Shown piece after piece: positions 41,313 to 50,759 of a DNA stretch of 64,000 bases. The first letter of the stretch is position 1. Each line of letters begins with the position of its first letter. The notes beneath the pieces were generated by a model. The model had not been told where the DNA came from. It saw only the letters and a list, made by a program, of their open reading frames with translations, and did not search any database. The stretch covers positions 225,495-289,494 of the forward strand of contig CANBBP010000002.1 of NCBI GenBank assembly GCA_947366895.1. Direction: 5' to 3'. Position numbers and translations under genes: made by a program. The stretch is from an uncultured Clostridia bacterium (GTDB lineage: Bacteria; Bacillota; Clostridia; Christensenellales; UBA1242).

Positions 41313-41678
41313 GTGTTAAAGGTTTTGGAGACTTCTTTTACGGATTTAAGAAATAAACAAGTAATAAATGTATTAACAGGTAGATTATTAGGCAATGTTT
41401 GTGATGTTATATTAGATTTAAGATGCAACAATATTTTAGGTCTTATAGTCCCTGGTACAAAGTCCACATTTAATTTTTTTAAACCATGCCAAGAAATATT
41501 TGTTCCTTTATCTTGCATTTGTAAAGTAGGGGAAGATGTAATTTTAGTAGAGGTAGTGGAACCTACTCAAAAGAAGAAAAAACATAATAATACAAGAATT
41601 TTTGAAGTAGATAATGAAGAAAATGAAAATCAATATAGACCAAGTAATAAGCAAGAAGAAAATAAAAAAGATTGGTGA
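41313..41678 (+). CDS. YlmC/YmxH family sporulation protein (PRC-barrel)
   Basis: DLRNKQVINVLTGRLLGNVCDVILD. Confidence 0.82.
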   Translation: MLKVLETSFTDLRNKQVINVLTGRLLGNVCDVILDLRCNNILGLIVPGTKSTFNFFKPCQEIFVPLSCICKVGEDVILVEVVEPTQKKKKHNNTRIFEVDNEENENQYRPSNKQEENKKDW

Positions 41679-41844
41679 AATTAAAAAATAAAATTATTAT
41701 TTTCATAATAAAAAATTAAACACAAATTACTTTTGTGTTTTTTGTGATGAAAGTATTAAGTAAATTGTTTAAAAATATAAAATCCTTTTTGTTTTTATTA
41801 TTTTTTATGGTATAATTTATTTACTTATTATTAGAGGTGTAAAT

Positions 41845-42291
41845 ATGAAATGTATTTTTTGCGGGTTTTGTGATAGTAAAGTTATAGATTCAAGAGCATC
41901 TGAAGATACAAATTCAATTAGAAGAAGGAGAGAATGTTTAAAGTGTGGTAAAAGATTTACTACCTATGAAATGGTAGAAAGTTCTCCTATACTTGTAATT
42001 AAAAATGATAATTCTCGCCAATCATTTGACCCACAAAAAATAAAAAAAGGAATTATTAAAGCTTGCGAAAAGCGTCCCGTAAGTATTTCACAAATTGATG
42101 ATATTATTGCTGAAATTGAAAAGAAAATTAGTAATTCTTTAGAACAAGAAATTAAAAGTAGTGAAATAGGTGAAATGGTTATGGATAGCCTAAAAAAAAT
42201 TGATGAAATTTCTTATGTGCGATTTGCAGCAGTTTATAGAAGATTTAAAGATATTTCAACATTTATTGATTTTTTAAATAATGTTAATTAA
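41845..42291 (+). CDS. nrdR: Transcriptional repressor NrdR
   Basis: MKCIFCGFCDSKVIDSRASEDTNSIRRRRECLKCGKRFTTYE. Confidence 0.97.
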   Translation: MKCIFCGFCDSKVIDSRASEDTNSIRRRRECLKCGKRFTTYEMVESSPILVIKNDNSRQSFDPQKIKKGIIKACEKRPVSISQIDDIIAEIEKKISNSLEQEIKSSEIGEMVMDSLKKIDEISYVRFAAVYRRFKDISTFIDFLNNVN

Positions 42292-42397
42292 ATTAATTTT
42301 ACCTATAAAAAATTTTTACTTATATTTTTTGTTATAACTAATTTTATTGATAAAAATTTTAATTTGTGGTAGAATTTTTTAGTAGGATAGTGAAAGT

Positions 42398-43723
42398 ATG
42401 AAACCATTAGTTGCCGTAGTTGGCAGGCCAAATGTAGGCAAAAGCACTTTTTTTAATAGAGTGTGTGGAAGAAGAATAAGTATTGTTGATGATATCGCAG
42501 GTGTTACCCGTGATAGGATTTATGGTGATGCAGAATGGTGTGGTCACTATTTTACACTTGTAGATACAGGTGGACTTGATTTTGTTGAACAAGGTGAAAT
42601 GCAAAAAAATATATTTACTCAAGCACAAATTGCAATAGACTTAGCAGATGTTATTTTACTTTTTGTAGATGGTAAAGAAGGATTAACAAATAGTGATAAG
42701 CAGGTAGCAGATTTTTTAAGAAAATCAAAAAAGCCATTAATTCTTGTGGTAAATAAATTAGATAATTTTGAAATAGAAAATACGTATGATTTTTATGAAC
42801 TAGGTATAAAAAGATTATTTCCAATTTCAGCTGAACAATCAAAGGGGTTGGGCGACTTACTAGATGAAATTGTTTCTTTATTAAAATCTAACCCAGATTT
42901 AACAAAAGAACCAACAAATGAAATCAAAATAGCTATAGTCGGCAAACCCAACGCAGGTAAAAGTAGTTTAACTAATAAACTTTTAGGAGAGGAACGCCTT
43001 GTTGTTAGTTCTATAGCTGGGACAACAAGAGATGCTATTGATACACCTTTTAGATATAATAATAAAGATTATATATTAATAGATACAGCAGGTATGAGAA
43101 AAAAGAATGCTATAGAAGATAAAAGCATTGAAAGATATAGTGTTTTAAGGTCTATTGAGGCAATTAAAAGGGCAGATGTAGTATTAGTAGTAATTGATGT
43201 CGCTAATGGAATAACAGAACAAGATATAAAAGTTGCTGGCTTTGTTCACGAACAAAATAAACCAAGTATAATTGTATTAAATAAATGGGATTTGATTGAA
43301 AAAGATGACAAGACCATTAATATATATACTAATAAATTAAAAGAGGATTTAAAATTTATGGATTATTTTGTACCTCTTTATATCTCTGCTTTAACAGGTC
43401 AAAGAACAAATAAAATTATGCCTCTAGTAGAAAAGGTTTATGAAAATGCTTCTAAAAGAATTAAAACCGGTGTTTTAAATGAAATAATTCAAAATGCTGT
43501 TACAATTAAACAACCACCAACTAAGAATGGTCAAAGATTAAAACTTTTTTACGCAACTCAAGCAAGCACAAATCCGCCTAATTTTGTTTTGTTTGTAAAT
43601 GATGTAAATGCTATGCATTTTTCTTATTTAAGATATCTTGAAAATTCGATAAGAAATGCTGTAGATTTTAATGGAACTCCTATAAAGATTACACTTAAAA
43701 ATCGTTCTGAAAAGGAAGAGTAG
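42398..43723 (+). CDS. der: Ribosome biogenesis GTPase Der
   Basis: Two GTPase domains: GRPNVGKST, GKPNAGKSS. Confidence 0.97.
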   Translation: MKPLVAVVGRPNVGKSTFFNRVCGRRISIVDDIAGVTRDRIYGDAEWCGHYFTLVDTGGLDFVEQGEMQKNIFTQAQIAIDLADVILLFVDGKEGLTNSDKQVADFLRKSKKPLILVVNKLDNFEIENTYDFYELGIKRLFPISAEQSKGLGDLLDEIVSLLKSNPDLTKEPTNEIKIAIVGKPNAGKSSLTNKLLGEERLVVSSIAGTTRDAIDTPFRYNNKDYILIDTAGMRKKNAIEDKSIERYSVLRSIEAIKRADVVLVVIDVANGITEQDIKVAGFVHEQNKPSIIVLNKWDLIEKDDKTINIYTNKLKEDLKFMDYFVPLYISALTGQRTNKIMPLVEKVYENASKRIKTGVLNEIIQNAVTIKQPPTKNGQRLKLFYATQASTNPPNFVLFVNDVNAMHFSYLRYLENSIRNAVDFNGTPIKITLKNRSEKEE

Positions 43724-43725
43724 TT

Positions 43726-44433
43726 ATGGAGTGGTGGAAATTTTTAATTTTAATAATAGGGTCATACTTAACAGGGAATATATTTTTTGCAAGGATAATA
43801 AGTCGTGCAAAAAGATTTGATATTTCAAAGTCAGGTAGTGGTAATCCTGGTACAATGAATATGTTAAGAAACCTAGGTTTAGGTATAGGTATTTTAACTC
43901 TAGTTCTTGATATGCTTAAAGGAGTAATTCCAGCATTAGTTGGGTTTTATTTATTTGGTGGGGTAGAGGCTGGAACAAATGCTTATATAGGTCTTTTTAC
44001 AGGAGGGTTAGCCGCTTTAGTAGGAACTATATTTCCGGTTTTTTATAAATTTAATGGCGGAAAAGGCGTAGCTTTAGTTTATGGAATGTTTTGTGTGGCA
44101 AGCCCTCTTACTGGACTTATAATTTTTTTGGGAGGAATTATATATTTATTAATATTTGATTATGCTTCAGTTTTATCATTTACTGTTTTAACTATATTTA
44201 CAATATATGAGGCATATTCTCTAGGTTTAATAACTGGTAGTGGTAATTTAGTATTAAGTTGCTTATTATTTGTAATATTTTTTCTTGTATGGTACGCACA
44301 TAGACAAAATATATTTAGGTTGCTTGTTGGTAGAGAAAACAGAGCAAATTTTAGAAAAAGTCTTAAAAAATTAAACAAAAACAAGTTGTCAAAATCACAA
44401 AAGGAAGAATTAAAAAATAAAGAGATAGGATAA
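43726..44433 (+). CDS. plsY: Glycerol-3-phosphate acyltransferase PlsY
   Basis: SGNPGTMNMLRNLG; KFNGGKGVAL. Confidence 0.94.
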   Translation: MEWWKFLILIIGSYLTGNIFFARIISRAKRFDISKSGSGNPGTMNMLRNLGLGIGILTLVLDMLKGVIPALVGFYLFGGVEAGTNAYIGLFTGGLAALVGTIFPVFYKFNGGKGVALVYGMFCVASPLTGLIIFLGGIIYLLIFDYASVLSFTVLTIFTIYEAYSLGLITGSGNLVLSCLLFVIFFLVWYAHRQNIFRLLVGRENRANFRKSLKKLNKNKLSKSQKEELKNKEIG

Positions 44434-44625
44434 ATATTTAACTATAAATAATTTTTTCATAGCTTTTGATAAAAAAAGTAAATGAATAAATTAAAATGTA
44501 TTATTTTTTAAATAAAGATCATTAATTAAAAAATATGTCAAATTTTGGCATATTTTTTTATAAAAATTAAGCATATATAATGGACTACAAGCATATATTT
44601 TAGCATATATCTTTTGGAGGAAAAA

Positions 44626-46104
44626 ATGGAAGATTATAGATTATATGAAGATATTGCTCGCCGCACTAAGGGAGATATATACTTAGGTGTAGTAGGTCCT
44701 GTAAGATGTGGAAAATCGACATTTATAACCAATTTTATAAATAAAATGGTTTTACCTAACATTAAAGATGAATACGATAAATCAAGAACAATAGATGAAT
44801 TGCCACAAAGTGCAGATGGAAAAACTATCATGACAACTCAGCCAAGATTTGTGCCTAAAGAAGCAGTTAAAATTAGAGTAAATGATACTGTTGATGTTAA
44901 AATAAGGCTTGTCGACTGTGTGGGCTATACTGTAAAAGGAGCAGAAGGATTAAGCGAAAATAATAAGCCACGACTTATAAAAACTCCATGGAGTAGTAAT
45001 CCTATGCCTTTTGAAGAAGCTGCTGAAATAGGAACAAAAAAAGTTATAACAGACCACTCAACAGTTGCAGTTGTTGTAACTACAGACGGAAGTTTTGGAG
45101 AACTTGATAGAAGCAATTTTATAGATGCTGAACAAAAAACTATTCAAGACTTAAAAGAGCATAATAAACCTTTTATAGTTATTTTGAATACAACTGTTCC
45201 AGAAAGTGAAGAAACTTTTAATTTATGCGAATCATTGCAAAAGAAATATCAAGTTCCAGTTTTACCAATAGATGTTTTAAATATGAATGAAGATATTATT
45301 GATAATATATTTGGTTGTATTTTACAAGAATTTCCTCTTTACTCTATGAGAATTAGAATGCCACAATGGTTACAAGCTTTACCTTATGATGATGAACTTA
45401 TTCAAGAAATTGTTTCTGAATCTAAACAATTACTAGGAGAAGTAAATAAAATAGGTGAAGTTGATAATCAAGCTATTATATTTAAAAATAGTGAAAATTT
45501 TGAAGAAATTTCCATTAGTAATATTAATATGGGCGAAGGAATAGTATACTTAGATATTAATCCTAAACAAAATTTGTTTTATAAGGTTTTATCTAAACAA
45601 TGTGGTCAAGAAATATCTAGTGACTTTGAACTTGTTGCTTTCTTAAAACAATTAGCACATGCTAAAACAGAATATGATAAAATTAAAGAAGCATTAAAAC
45701 AAGTTGAAGAAACTGGCTATGGTGTTGTTAGCCCAAAAATGGAAGAGATGACACTTCAAGAACCAGAACTAGTAAAACAGGGCAGTAGATATGGCGTAAA
45801 ATTAAAGGCTAATGCTCCTAGTTTACACATTATGAAGATAGATGTTGAAACGGAAATAAGTCCAATAGTAGGAACTGAACAACAAGGCGAAGACTTAATT
45901 AAATATTTATTAAAAGAGTTTGAAAATAATCCAAATAGTTTATGGGAAACTAATATGTTTGGAAAAAGTTTACACAGCCTTGTAAATGAAGGATTAAACA
46001 ATAAGATTGTGCAAATGCCTCTTGAAGCTCAAAAAAAGATGCGTAAAACTTTATCTAGAATAGTAAACGAGGGTAAGGGCGGAATAATTTGCATATTATT
46101 ATAA
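44626..46104 (+). CDS. spoIVA: Stage IV sporulation protein A (spore coat ATPase)
   Basis: YEDIARRTKGDIYLGVVGPVRCGKSTFITNFI; C-terminal KGGIICILL. Confidence 0.96.
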   Translation: MEDYRLYEDIARRTKGDIYLGVVGPVRCGKSTFITNFINKMVLPNIKDEYDKSRTIDELPQSADGKTIMTTQPRFVPKEAVKIRVNDTVDVKIRLVDCVGYTVKGAEGLSENNKPRLIKTPWSSNPMPFEEAAEIGTKKVITDHSTVAVVVTTDGSFGELDRSNFIDAEQKTIQDLKEHNKPFIVILNTTVPESEETFNLCESLQKKYQVPVLPIDVLNMNEDIIDNIFGCILQEFPLYSMRIRMPQWLQALPYDDELIQEIVSESKQLLGEVNKIGEVDNQAIIFKNSENFEEISISNINMGEGIVYLDINPKQNLFYKVLSKQCGQEISSDFELVAFLKQLAHAKTEYDKIKEALKQVEETGYGVVSPKMEEMTLQEPELVKQGSRYGVKLKANAPSLHIMKIDVETEISPIVGTEQQGEDLIKYLLKEFENNPNSLWETNMFGKSLHSLVNEGLNNKIVQMPLEAQKKMRKTLSRIVNEGKGGIICILL

Positions 46105-46151
46105 TTTTAATATAAAAACATACATTATATATTAGTTATTTTAATGTTATA

Positions 46152-46187
46152 TAAAAAAGAGAAAATAAAAATTTTCTCTTTTTTAAT
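46152..46187. terminator. Hairpin between convergent genes
   Basis: AAAAAAGAGAAAATaaaaATTTTCTCTTTTTT. Confidence 0.75.
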
Positions 46188-46191
46188 TATA

Positions 46192-46422
46192 TTAATCTTT
46201 GTTTTTCTTGCTATTCCAAAGTGAAATTCTTCCACCAAAAACTAATGGAGAAATTAAAAGCCATATAGCACTAATACCAACAAGTGTATATATAATTCTA
46301 GATACTACACCCATAGGTCCAAATATTGCACCTACTAAATTCCAAGATGCAATACCAATTAGAAGCCAAACTAATCCTCCAATTAATAAAATAACCCAAG
46401 CAATAAAATTAGCTATTCTCAT
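46192..46422 (-). CDS. Small two-TM membrane protein
   Basis: ORF with SD (ggaggg) upstream. Confidence 0.65.
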   Translation of the reverse strand: MRIANFIAWVILLIGGLVWLLIGIASWNLVGAIFGPMGVVSRIIYTLVGISAIWLLISPLVFGGRISLWNSKKNKD

Positions 46423-46730
46423 TTTACCCTCCCTTTATATTCTTAGTATGGTTTAATTTATTTAAAATATACTATTAAGAAATATTTAAAATAAAAGTAC
46501 ATAAAAAATTGAATATATAAAAACTTTTTTATTTTTGCTTATAATTTTTGCTTATATTTATTTTAATTATTTCTAAATATTTTTTATAAAAAAATTTCCT
46601 ATAAGGATAAACTATCTTTAATTTTTAATATAGGAAATATAAAATAGGAAATATAAAAAAAGAAGATTGATTTTCAATCTCCTTTGATTAACATATTATA
46701 TTTTTATAAAATAAATAATATGTTTTTATA

Positions 46731-46808
<78 letters not shown>

Positions 46809-46817
46809 ATAAAAAAA

Positions 46818-46895
46818 TGGTGTTCCAGGAGGGATTTGAACCCCCGACACCCGCCTTAGAAGGGCGGTGCTCTATCCAACTGAGCTACTGAAACA
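46818..46895 (-). tRNA. tRNA-Arg (TCT)
   Basis: Cloverleaf read by eye; loop CTTCTAA; CCA encoded. Confidence 0.92.
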
Positions 46896-46957
46896 AAAAA
46901 TAAATAAAATTAAAAAATTCTATAAAATTTATTACACAAAGTAGCATAAAAGAATTT

Positions 46958-47031
46958 TGGAGCGGGTGAAGGGAATCGGACCCTCGCAACTAGCTTGGAA
47001 GGCTAGGGCTCTACCATTGAGCTACACCCGC
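46958..47031 (-). tRNA. tRNA-Gly (TCC)
   Basis: Cloverleaf read by eye; loop CTTCCAA; CCA encoded. Confidence 0.92.
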
Positions 47032-47157
47032 ATATCACTTTATGCTTATAAACTTTAACATAATAAGAAAAATATGTCAACTAAAAATTTATTTTTTAAA
47101 ATAATAATTTTTATATTATTTTTAAAAAATCTTAGTAAAGTTTATGTGTAATTTTAT

Positions 47158-48000
47158 TTAATTATTCTTTATATCATATTTTAATTTTATTCCATAAAAT
47201 TTTTCGTAAATATCTTTCCAAATTTCAAAATTAATATTTTTAAGATTTTCTATATTTTGTTTTACCTCAATATTAATATCAGAATATAGGGGTTTAGATA
47301 TATTAATCGTGTATTCTTGAACATTAAAACCATCAGGAGCAATAACTTCAGTATTCTTCATAGTAATAAAAATAGGTATAACAGGTACATTATTTTTTAC
47401 AGCAAATTTATATGCTCCATTTTTTAAAGGTCTAGGTTTTTTATAATTCCACCACATACTTTGCTCAGGATAAACTAAAATAAAGTTTCCCTCTTGTAAT
47501 AATTCATTTACCGATTTTAAAAATAATTTTTGTGTTTCTTTATTACTACTTAATGGAAGAGTATTACAATTATGCATCATTGCTGCATATTGGGGTAAAG
47601 GATTAGTAAAATTACTTTCACGAATTATTCTAAATAGTCTTTTACCCTTTATATTAGCAGATTTAAATGTATAATCAATAGCAAAACTATCTGCAGGGTT
47701 GAAATGATTACAAGTTAAAATTGCTCCGGATTTAACATTTTGTAAATTTTCAATGCCTTTAATTTCTTTTATTTTAAAAAGATTTGCTTTCATTAATTTT
47801 TTAACTTGTTTAGATACTATTATATATGTAAAAAATCGTTTTATTTTATTTACAAGTTTTTTTCTTTTATAGTCAATCATGTTAGGCAAAAGAGTGATAG
47901 AAGGAGGGTCGTTTTCAACATCTTCATCAAAAATGCCCTTATTTTCTAAATTTTTAATTTTTTCTAAAACTTCTAATCTATCTTTTGCTTTTTCTATCAT
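47158..48000 (-). CDS. PlsC-like lysophospholipid acyltransferase family protein
   Basis: TCNHFNPADSFAID; YPEQSMWW; GAYKFAVKNNVPVIPIFI. Confidence 0.82.
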   Translation of the reverse strand: MIEKAKDRLEVLEKIKNLENKGIFDEDVENDPPSITLLPNMIDYKRKKLVNKIKRFFTYIIVSKQVKKLMKANLFKIKEIKGIENLQNVKSGAILTCNHFNPADSFAIDYTFKSANIKGKRLFRIIRESNFTNPLPQYAAMMHNCNTLPLSSNKETQKLFLKSVNELLQEGNFILVYPEQSMWWNYKKPRPLKNGAYKFAVKNNVPVIPIFITMKNTEVIAPDGFNVQEYTINISKPLYSDINIEVKQNIENLKNINFEIWKDIYEKFYGIKLKYDIKNN

Positions 48001-48037
48001 ATTGTTTGTTCGCTTTTATTTTAATTCAATATTATTT

Positions 48038-49075
48038 TTACCAGTTAAAAATAGGGGATGACTTTAAAAATGCCTTTATATCAATATTTTGCTCTATAGT
48101 TTTAACTTGTTTTTTTAAATCTTTTTTGTAAGTGTGTTCACCATTTGCAACCATTAATGCAGTCTTATTAAGTTTTGCTCTTGCATTCAAATCTTTTTCC
48201 TTACTATCTGCAGGAACAAGTGATTTTCTTCTAACAATTTCATCATAATAAGGAGATAGTTTTGCATATTTCCAAAAATAATTTTCATACATAACATTAT
48301 CATATTTCCATGGTTTGAAAAACATATTATAATGAATAAGTTTTAATTCTTCATCATTAATCATTTTTCCAGCAGGTAGAGCATTCCATGCCTGATTTAA
48401 ATAAACTACTTTATTTTTACATACGCAATTTAAATAATTTTGGTCAGGAGCAATAGCTTCCGAATCATATTTATTAACCCAAGGACAAAAATGTTCTTTT
48501 AAATTTAATGGCCTTAATTTTTTTGTATTCATAATTAATACACCAGAGTTAAAGTAATGATTTTCATCTAAATCATAGGTCTCTTTAGCCCAATAACGAA
48601 GAACTTTATCAGTGTATACAGTTGGTTCTAAAGTTGCTCCTAATAAATTATCTTTTAAATCAACAGTCATAAGTTCAGCAATATCAGCATTTAAAGTTAT
48701 GTCCGAATCTAAATAAATTACTTTATCATAATTTGGAAAAAGTTCTGGTATAAAAAGTCTGAAATAAATACTTTCAGTAAAATAATCTCTTAAAGCCATT
48801 TTTTCTTTTATTTTTGAAATTTCATTCTTTACATTAACTAACTTGATGTTTACATTATTTGGTATTGTTTTAGTAATTATTGAAATATCTTCATTTGTTA
48901 CATCAGCTGAGAGAATATATATATTATAGGTATTATATTTTGAACATTTGTCTATTAGCGAGCATATTGCAACACTTAAGTATGGCAAGTAATTTTTATC
49001 AGTTGAGAAAAAAATAGGAACAACTAATTTTTTATTTTGAATATTAATCATATTAATTTTTACCTCTTTTGTCAA
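48038..49075 (-). CDS. Glycosyltransferase family 8 protein
   Basis: YFRLFIPELFPNYDKVIYLDSDITLNADIAEL; YFNSGVLIMN; HYNMFFKPW. Confidence 0.92.
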   Translation of the reverse strand: MTKEVKINMINIQNKKLVVPIFFSTDKNYLPYLSVAICSLIDKCSKYNTYNIYILSADVTNEDISIITKTIPNNVNIKLVNVKNEISKIKEKMALRDYFTESIYFRLFIPELFPNYDKVIYLDSDITLNADIAELMTVDLKDNLLGATLEPTVYTDKVLRYWAKETYDLDENHYFNSGVLIMNTKKLRPLNLKEHFCPWVNKYDSEAIAPDQNYLNCVCKNKVVYLNQAWNALPAGKMINDEELKLIHYNMFFKPWKYDNVMYENYFWKYAKLSPYYDEIVRRKSLVPADSKEKDLNARAKLNKTALMVANGEHTYKKDLKKQVKTIEQNIDIKAFLKSSPIFNW

Positions 49076-49208
49076 ATTAATTATAAAAGAAAAATTTTTA
49101 TTTTTGCTTTTATAGGTATATTAACATAGTGATAAAAATCTAAAAAGGGAATTTATAATTTTAGGTTCTATAATTATATAAGGGAGAATAGAACTGTTTT
49201 TTATAACT

Positions 49209-49252
49209 CTACAAAACTGAGAATTAGACGATAAAAATTCTCAGTTTTGTAG
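49209..49252. repeat. 17-bp perfect inverted repeat
   Basis: CTACAAAACTGAGAATT / AATTCTCAGTTTTGTAG with 10-nt loop. Confidence 0.9.
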
Positions 49253-49461
49253 AAAAACGGCATTAAAATTAATTTTTTATAAATTTTAAACAAATTTTAT
49301 ATTTTTATATAAAATTATTCTTTATTTTTAATTATTTTTTATTTGATAAAATTAATTATAAAATTTTACTTTTTTTGTTAAATATTTATGTTAAATATAA
49401 TATTTTTAATAGCTTCGCTTTTAAAGAGAATAGGAGAGGACATAAGAAAATATTAAAGGTT

Positions 49462-50283
49462 TTAATTATTCTTTTTAATTTTGTTATGGTAAAAATAATT
49501 TTTAAAATTAATATTATTATCTTTACAAAATTTATTTATTTCAATTTCTAAATTTTTCCAATAATCTTTATTTTCATTTATATATATTTCTCTATATAAG
49601 TTAGTTAATTTAGGATAGTTTGTAAAAACATATTTTAGTATATCAAATTTATAACTTCCTCTTAAATTTAAGTTTTCAAACCAATATTCATCAACAAAAT
49701 TTTTTGTTGTAATAATTATTTCTTTCCATTCTGTTATCTCAGGAAATATAGGGGACATAAAAAGGACTGTTCTTATACCGTTTTCATGTAAAGTTTTTAA
49801 TGTCTCAATTCTTTCTTTAATGCTACTAGCTTTATCCATATCATTTTTAAAATTTTCGTTTATAGTATTTATAGAAATAGCTACTTGAGCATTTTTAAGT
49901 TGTTTAATAATGTCTATATCTCTTAAAACTAAAGATGACTTTGTTGTTATATCTATTTTTGCATCTGCTTTTATTAATTGTTTTAGTATGTTTCTAGTCA
50001 ATTTGCATTCTTTTTCTATAGGATTATAACAATCAGTTACCGATGAAATGAAAACAGATTTACCCTTTAGTTTATTAATATTTATAGGCTTATCACATTC
50101 TTTTATGTCAATAAAAGAACCCCAATCTTCTTTATGATTTGTAAATCTTTTCATAAAGCAAGCATAACAATATTTGCAGCCATGTAAACAACCTGTATAA
50201 CTATTAATAACATAATCACTTGCTGGTAAATTTGATTTTGTTAAATAATCATTTGTTTTAATTTTATTTATTATTATATCCAT
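49462..50283 (-). CDS. Radical SAM protein, SplB-like family
   Basis: YTGCLHGCKYCYACFM; SSVTDCYNPIE. Confidence 0.85.
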   Translation of the reverse strand: MDIIINKIKTNDYLTKSNLPASDYVINSYTGCLHGCKYCYACFMKRFTNHKEDWGSFIDIKECDKPININKLKGKSVFISSVTDCYNPIEKECKLTRNILKQLIKADAKIDITTKSSLVLRDIDIIKQLKNAQVAISINTINENFKNDMDKASSIKERIETLKTLHENGIRTVLFMSPIFPEITEWKEIIITTKNFVDEYWFENLNLRGSYKFDILKYVFTNYPKLTNLYREIYINENKDYWKNLEIEINKFCKDNNINFKNYFYHNKIKKNN

Positions 50284-50759
50284 ATTAATATGTTATCATA
50301 TTTTTATCTTAATTCATAGAAATAATTTAATAATGTGAAAATATTTTTTATTAAAGATTAAAAATTAGTTCATAATTTAATAAAATTCAATGAAATTTCA
50401 AAAAGTTTAATAAGTAATTTTAATATTTTTTAATTGATTTTTTATTTTCTAAATAATTCGAGAGCAATAAATATTTTTTATTGTATGAAAAGGTTAAACG
50501 ACTAAAAACTTAAATGCCAAAATATAATTAAAAAATTTACAAAGTCAATTATTAAAATAAATAAGTATTAAATATTTAAAAGATAATTGTGTTTTATTTA
50601 GTATAATTTAAATTTGCTGATTGGCTTATCATTTATTAAAAATATTTTAAAAAAGCAGAATTAAATTGTAAGGTTATATGTAAATGCTTGTAATTAATAA
50701 AAGACTTTACTCAAATTAAAGTAAAGTCTTTTTATAAATATACTTATTTTTTTTATAAA

